DNA from: Litsea cubeba
Taxonomy: Eukaryota > Streptophyta > Magnoliopsida > Laurales > Lauraceae
Direction of reading: 5' to 3'
Length of the DNA: 64,000 nt
NCBI GenBank assembly: GCA_012931725.1
Contig: CM022946.1
Span: 384,717-448,716, forward strand
Shown here one piece after another: positions 58,972 through 64,000 of this stretch. The number at the start of each line of letters is the position of its first letter. The first letter of the stretch is position 1. Under the pieces are notes generated by a model, which was given only the letters and a program-made list of their open reading frames with translations, was not told the origin of the DNA and did no database searches. Position numbers and translations under genes: made by a program.

Positions 58972-61900
58972 ACCTTTTGCCTTACTCAGTATACAAACAG
59001 TTAGGTTTGGGGGAGCTCAAGCCCACAGATATAACTTTGAGTCTAGCAGATCGGTCAGTTAAGGTTCCCAAGGGAATAGTGGAGGATGTCATAATAAAGG
59101 TGAATGAGTTCTATTTCCCTGCAGACTTTGTCGTCCTAGATACCGAACCTGTCATGAATCCGGGCCGTCACATTCCTGTGATTTTGGGCCGCCCATTCCT
59201 TGCCACTTCCGATGCAGTTATCAGATGTAGGAATGGAGTAATGACATTGGCCTTCGGTAACATGAAGTTGGAATTGAATGTCTTTAATAATAGATTCCAA
59301 TCCCTTGAGATGGATGATGAGGAAGAGGTGAACATGATTGATGTCCTGATAGGTCAAACAATACAACAGTCTTGTTATCATGACCCTTTGGAACAATGTT
59401 TGGCCCAATTCAACTTTGATATTGACATTGATGAATCCATTCGCGAGGTCAATGCAATGTTGGACTCAGCCCCTCAAATGGATATTGGCCGTTGGAGAGA
59501 GAGAATAGAGCCCTTACCGGTTTCCACTTCGGTACCCGTGCCTTCCATTGTCGAGCCTCCTAAGCTAGAGCTCAAACCATTGCCTGAGTCATTAAAGTAT
59601 GCTTTCCTTGGTAATGCGGAGACATTACCTGTCATCATTGCCTCAGATTTAGAGAAAGATCAAGAGGGGAAGTTACTTGGTGTGCTTCGCGCTCATCAAG
59701 AAGCTATTGGGTGGACCATTGCTGACATCAAAGGGATTAGCCCCTCTATGGTAATGCACCAAATTTATCTTGAAGAAAATGCAAAACCCTCAAGAGAACC
59801 ACAAAGGCGGCTAAATCCAGTTATGAAGGAAGTAGTTCGGAGTGAAGTGATGAAACTACTAGATGCAGGTATTATATACCCCATCTCTGATAGTAAGTGG
59901 GTTAGCCCAGTCCAAGTTGTACCCAAGAAGTCTGGTGTCACTGTAGTTGCCAACCAACACAATGAATTGGTCCCCACTCGTGTCCAAACTGGTTGGAGAG
60001 TGTGCATTGATTATCGAAAGTTGAATGCCATGACTAGGAAGGACCATTTTCCCTTACCTTTCATTGATCAGATGTTGGAGCGTCTAGCTGGTCATGCATA
60101 CTACTGCTTCTTAGATGGTTATTCTGGATATAACCAAATTCCAATTGCCCCTGAGGACCAAGAGAAAACAACATTCACCTGTCCCTTTGGCACATTTGCC
60201 TATAGACGCATGCCTTTTGGGCTATGCAATGCACCCGCGACATTTCAACGGTGCATGTTAAGTATTTTCTCTGACATGGTGGAGAGGTTTTTGGAAGTCT
60301 TCATGGATGATTTCTCTGTCTTTGGGTCTAGCTTTGAAGAATGTTTATCTCATTTGACACTTGTGCTAAAGAGATGTGAAGAAAAGAACTTAGTACTCAA
60401 TTGGGAGAAGTGTCATTTCATGGTGCAATCGGGAATTGTCTTGGGACACATAGTGTCAAAGAAAGGAATAGAAGTTGATAAGGCAAAGGTCGATTTAATT
60501 GCAAACCTACCACCTCCTAAGACAGTGAGGGAGGTGAGATCCTTCTTGGGCCATGCTGGCTTTTACCGTCGTTTTATCAAGGACTTCAGTAAGATCTCGA
60601 AACCTCTGTGTGATTTGTTGTCCAAAGATGCTTCATTTGAATTTACTCCTGATTGCTTGGCTGCCTTTGAAAAGCTAAGGACGGAATTGACCTCAACACC
60701 TATCATTCGGCCTCCTGATTGGACTCTGCCGTTTGAGGTCATGTGTGATGCCTCCAATTATGCAATTGGTGCCATCTTAGGGCAAAGAGTTAATAAGCTT
60801 CCTCATGTGATTCATTACGCTAGTAAGACTCTGAACGACGCTCAACTCAACTATTCCACCACGGAAAAGGAGTTGTTGGCAGTCGTACCCTACCTGATAG
60901 GCTCAAAAGTCATTGTATTTACTGATCATGCTGCCCTTAAGTACCTTCTCACAAAGAAGGATGCGAAAGCTAGGCTGATTCGGTGGATTCTCTTATTGCA
61001 AGAATTTGATCTCGAGATTCGAGATAAGAAAGGGTCAGAAAATGTGGTGGCTGATCATGTGTCCCGATTACTTGTAGAGCCTACTGTTGAGTCCTTGCCT
61101 ATCTTAGAAACATTTCCTGATGAGCAACTTATGTCAGTCTCACATGCTGAAATCCCATGGTATGCAGACATTGTGAATTACCTTGTTACAGAGCAAATGC
61201 CAAGTTCTTGGACTAAGCAAGAAAAGTGTCGTTTTCTATCTATGGCAAAATGGTATTTTTGGGATGAGCCGTATTTGTTCAAGTATTGCCCCGACCAGAT
61301 CATTCGACGGTGCATCCCCAACTGTGACCAAAGAAAAATTCTTGCATTTTGTCATGACCACGCTTGTGGAGGACATTTTGGGGCAAAGAAAACTGCTGCA
61401 AAAGTTTTGCAGTGTGGATTTTATTGGCCATCCTTATTCCGTGATTCACATGATTATTGCAAAACCTGTGATCGTTGTCAACGATTAGGGAGAATCACAA
61501 AACGGAATGAGATGCCCCAACACCCAATCCTGATAATCGAAATTTTTGATGTTTGGGGCATTGACTTCATGGGCCCTTTCCCAGTGTCATATGGCTATCA
61601 ATACATTCTAGTTGCTGTGGATTACGTGTCAAAATGGGTGGAGGCAATAGCTTGCAAAACAAATGACCACAAGGTGGTAGTTCAGTTTCTCAAGGAAACC
61701 GTGTTTGCTCGTTTTGGTATTCCCCGTGCAATCATCAGTGATGGGGGAAAGCATTTCTGTAATCGGGTATTTGCGGCCTTGATGGGGAAATACTTTATTA
61801 CTCATAAAGTAGCCACCTCATATCATCCACAGACGAGCGGTCAGGTTGAAATCTCCAACAGAGAGATTAAGACCATCCTTGAGAAGACAGTCAATCCCAC

Positions 61901-62450
61901 TAGAAAGGACTGGTCATTGCGCTTGAGTGATGCTCTGTGGGCATATAGGACCGCATATAAGACTCCAATCGGAATGTCCCCTTACAGATTGGTCTTTGGG
62001 AAGTCTTGTCACCTCCCTGTCGAGTTGGAACATAGGGCATATTGGGCGATCAAACGCCTCAACTTTTCTCTCGATAGGGCAGGGGAGACCAGGAAACTTC
62101 AGCTTGACGAGCTGGAAGAGCTCCGAAATGATGCATATGATTGCGCCAAAATGTACAAAGACCGAATGAAAGCCATGCATGATAGGCATATTCTCAGGAA
62201 AGAATTTCACCCTGGCCAGAAAGTCCTATTGTACAATTCCAGATTGCACTTGTTTCCTGGAAAGTTGAAGTCTCGTTGGACTGGACCTTACATTGTTCAT
62301 ATTGTTCATCCCCATGGTGCGGTTGAGGTCGAAAGTCCCAAGGATGGTAATATTTTCAAAGTCAATGGTCAAAGGTTGAAACCATTCTTGGAGAATGTTG
62401 TTCCGGAGGCTGAATCTATACCTCTGGATGATCCTGCTTACCAGGATTGA
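58932..62450 (+). CDS. Inner Athila pol: protease-RT-RNase H-integrase
   Basis: A 1172-codon uninterrupted frame. The aspartic protease motif DLGASVNLLP is at residues 8-17. The reverse transcriptase spans about 340-520, with DGYSGYNQIPI near 394 and the catalytic FMDD near 457. RNase H starts near 600 (CDASNYAIGAILG, then TEKELLAVV). The integrase has its zinc-binding HHCC region at about 807-850, catalytic Asp near 878 (GIDFMGPF), Asp near 936 (SDGGKHF) and Glu near 973 (SGQVE), and a C-terminal GPY-type module (SRWTGPYIV) near 1113. No chromodomain and no envelope-like ORF follow. The listed ATG lies inside the gag-protease linker: the conserved reading frame extends upstream to about 58878 without a start. 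All catalytic motifs look intact, so the protein could act only if expressed by some route around the gag break. Confidence 0.93.
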   Translation: MVDKCLLDLGASVNLLPYSVYKQLGLGELKPTDITLSLADRSVKVPKGIVEDVIIKVNEFYFPADFVVLDTEPVMNPGRHIPVILGRPFLATSDAVIRCRNGVMTLAFGNMKLELNVFNNRFQSLEMDDEEEVNMIDVLIGQTIQQSCYHDPLEQCLAQFNFDIDIDESIREVNAMLDSAPQMDIGRWRERIEPLPVSTSVPVPSIVEPPKLELKPLPESLKYAFLGNAETLPVIIASDLEKDQEGKLLGVLRAHQEAIGWTIADIKGISPSMVMHQIYLEENAKPSREPQRRLNPVMKEVVRSEVMKLLDAGIIYPISDSKWVSPVQVVPKKSGVTVVANQHNELVPTRVQTGWRVCIDYRKLNAMTRKDHFPLPFIDQMLERLAGHAYYCFLDGYSGYNQIPIAPEDQEKTTFTCPFGTFAYRRMPFGLCNAPATFQRCMLSIFSDMVERFLEVFMDDFSVFGSSFEECLSHLTLVLKRCEEKNLVLNWEKCHFMVQSGIVLGHIVSKKGIEVDKAKVDLIANLPPPKTVREVRSFLGHAGFYRRFIKDFSKISKPLCDLLSKDASFEFTPDCLAAFEKLRTELTSTPIIRPPDWTLPFEVMCDASNYAIGAILGQRVNKLPHVIHYASKTLNDAQLNYSTTEKELLAVVPYLIGSKVIVFTDHAALKYLLTKKDAKARLIRWILLLQEFDLEIRDKKGSENVVADHVSRLLVEPTVESLPILETFPDEQLMSVSHAEIPWYADIVNYLVTEQMPSSWTKQEKCRFLSMAKWYFWDEPYLFKYCPDQIIRRCIPNCDQRKILAFCHDHACGGHFGAKKTAAKVLQCGFYWPSLFRDSHDYCKTCDRCQRLGRITKRNEMPQHPILIIEIFDVWGIDFMGPFPVSYGYQYILVAVDYVSKWVEAIACKTNDHKVVVQFLKETVFARFGIPRAIISDGGKHFCNRVFAALMGKYFITHKVATSYHPQTSGQVEISNREIKTILEKTVNPTRKDWSLRLSDALWAYRTAYKTPIGMSPYRLVFGKSCHLPVELEHRAYWAIKRLNFSLDRAGETRKLQLDELEELRNDAYDCAKMYKDRMKAMHDRHILRKEFHPGQKVLLYNSRLHLFPGKLKSRWTGPYIVHIVHPHGAVEVESPKDGNIFKVNGQRLKPFLENVVPEAESIPLDDPAYQD

Positions 62451-63332
62451 TTGAGCACTGGATCTGACAGTGTATTTTCTGTGTATATTATGTACAGTGA
62501 TACCTGCTTTTGTTGTCTTTTATTTTGTCTAACTTTGGCATGATGTTGCAATTCCAAGTTTTTCTCAGGTGCCCTCCTGTACTTTTATCCCCCATGTTTC
62601 ATTGATCATTGCATTTCATTTATTTAAACATCGGGGACGATGTTCATGCTAGGTTGGGGGGTGAGAACAAACACACTTGTCCATCTTTAGACAAGAATTT
62701 CACACTCTTCTTGTTTGATTTTCTAGGATTTTTAGGAAAATTTTCAAAAAAAAAAATGTTATTTGTGTTTGAGAAAGGAAACTTCAAAGAGGGATTTTTA
62801 TGAAACGAAGATACCTCGAATTTTGGAATTCTCGATGCTTTGGGCAAAAGAAAACAATGGTTTACTGTTTTGTTTAAGGAAAGGATTTTTGAAAAAGTGC
62901 TGAATCATGATCCTTCACTTTTACACAGGTGGTATATATTTTCAAGGTTTTGAATGTGAAGCTATGATTTTCGTTGACGATTGGATTGAAAATATGATGA
63001 AAAAACTGACCCTCAGTCTTACAGTTTCCTGGTTCAACTGGATGGATTTTATCTACAAACCGATGAGTTAATTCGGGCACATGGAAAGGGCTGCCTATTG
63101 TTGGAAAGTAAAAAAAAAAAAAAAAAAATTATTAGTTAGAAATCTTGAAAAGAATAAAAAGTTTTGTGACTAGTTTGGGTTCGTAGCCTTTTTAACCCGA
63201 GCCAGTAAGCCCGTAGGGGTATTTACATACCTAATGCCCTAAAGCCATCTGGTTTGGGAGTCATTGGCCTAATGCTTGTTACATGGGTTAATTAGAAAGC
63301 TTAAGGGACCTAGGCGTCAAACTCACATATCT

Positions 63333-63372
<40 letters not shown>

Positions 63373-63929
63373 AATAGTGCGAAAAGCCGTCATGGTCGCC
63401 TTGAGAGGAAAACTGTTTTTCTTTGCTGAGGTTCGGTTGCCCAAAATTTTGGATTGAAAATCGTTTCCACGGAAGTTTCTAGCTGATCATTTGAGACTTA
63501 TGTCTTTTTACGTATACACACTTTTCACCGTGCACGATCAACTTAGCATGATATTGAGAATTTCTGACCAAAAGATAGGATTTGTGAACCAAATTTCAGA
63601 CTTAACTTTGAAAATTCTGAGAATCGAGAATATCGGGTGTTTATAAATCTTCTTTTGGAAAAGTTTCATTTGGTTTTAACTTTGAAAAAAAAAAAAAAAA
63701 AAAGAGAGAGAGAAGAAAAGAATTTTGTGGGTAAATTCACTGCAAACCCTCACGAGACAACACTCGTCCACTAGAGGTAATCTAGTGGTTTAACGGCTTG
63801 TTGCATATGCTAAATGCAACCGCGATTCCTGCGAAAGTGAGTTAGGATTTCTATTTTCAACATTTAATTTTACTTTTTACTCTTTTTCTTTTTGCTCGAG
63901 GACTAGCAAACTTTAGGTTTAGGGGTATT
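62451..63929 (+). other. Spacer between pol and 3' LTR, no env
   Basis: About 1.5 kb without a supported ORF. It has several long A-runs (about 63110-63128, 63334-63371, 63685-63703). Athila elements often keep an env-like frame here, but none is visible. It ends in a G-rich polypurine-type tract (TTTAGGGGTATT) directly before the 3' LTR. Confidence 0.75.
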
Positions 63930-64000
63930 TGATATGCATGGCATAATACTAATAACTACCCTTTTATTTGAATTTACTAGTTGTTTATTTTGTCTTAAAT
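63930..64000 (+). repeat. Start of the inner Athila 3' LTR (cut by window end)
   Basis: 71 bp identical, base for base, to 55379-55449. Confidence 0.95.

Larger units (their letters stand above)
55379..64000 (+). mobile_element. Inner Athila-type Ty3 retrotransposon (continues past window)
   Basis: The order is 5' LTR 55379-56858, tRNA-Asp primer-binding site 56864-56882, leader, gag remnant 57481-58971, pol 58932-62450, long non-coding 3' region, polypurine tract at about 63914-63929, and the start of the 3' LTR from 63930. The expected 5-bp target duplication on the left is ACCCC (55374-55378); its partner is outside the window. The protease motif DLGASVNLLP, the tRNA-Asp primer and the long spacer after pol place it in the Athila lineage. 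The visible 3' LTR (71 bp) is identical to the 5' LTR, indicating a recent insertion. Confidence 0.9.

Noticed and set aside
62451..63929. Env-like ORF between Athila pol and 3' LTR
   Set aside because: No frame longer than about 70 codons and no signal peptide or transmembrane pattern.

Overview
The window is nuclear DNA of a flowering plant. The evidence is three intron-containing genes with GT-AG splice sites and plant-type products, long AT-rich introns, and a dense load of plant transposons (Athila-type and Tat-like Ty3 elements, Ty1/copia, a TRIM, a Helitron, L1 and RTE LINEs, tRNA-derived SINEs, MITE-like elements). The loosely spaced genes and the many short GGGCCC/CCCACC-rich intergenic repeats would suit a large-genome woody angiosperm such as a magnoliid, but that placement is only an impression. 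I see no bacterial or organellar sequence.

Three convincing host genes lie on the + strand. (1) 2979-6124 is a 400-residue cytochrome b561 + DOMON membrane electron-transfer protein in 3 exons. (2) 23481-29022 is a 395-residue dihydroorotase of de novo pyrimidine synthesis in 8 coding exons, with an N-terminal extension resembling an organelle transit peptide. (3) 36938-38958 is a 300-residue pirin (metal-binding cupin) in 6 exons. All three reading frames join exactly across the proposed splice sites and keep the family's key ligand residues. The genes are not obviously related in function. A fourth, very weak candidate is a two-exon 54-residue peptide at 19904-20344.

The spaces between genes are mostly mobile DNA. 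6687-6962 is a MITE-like element. 8427-8601 is a SINE with target-site duplications. 8910-11475 is a non-autonomous Helitron filled with a roughly 145-bp repeat that forms trimeric higher-order units. 13150-14221 is a 1-kb element with inverted ends. 15375-16939 is a deletion derivative of a minus-strand LTR element, bounded by a GTATT target duplication. 20560-21196 is a tandem array of SINE heads. 35398-36283 is another element with inverted ends. 41990-42835 resembles a solo LTR. 45311-45640 is a dead L1 3' end. 45942-46706 is a TRIM made of three LTRs and two 47-bp internal domains in tandem. Four RTE-clade LINE 3' tails are scattered across 23-40 kb.

The last 15 kb is a three-layer nest. 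A decayed copia element (about 49200-52930) is followed by an Athila-type element (LTR 52979-54553, primer-binding site, gag start 55176). That gag is cut at 55378 by a second, much younger Athila-type element (55379 to beyond the window end). The visible 71 bp of the inner 3' LTR are identical to the 5' LTR. The inner element has one intact 1172-residue protease-RT-RNase H-integrase ORF, but its gag lacks the N-terminal half and is out of frame with pol because of a deletion at the gag/protease border.
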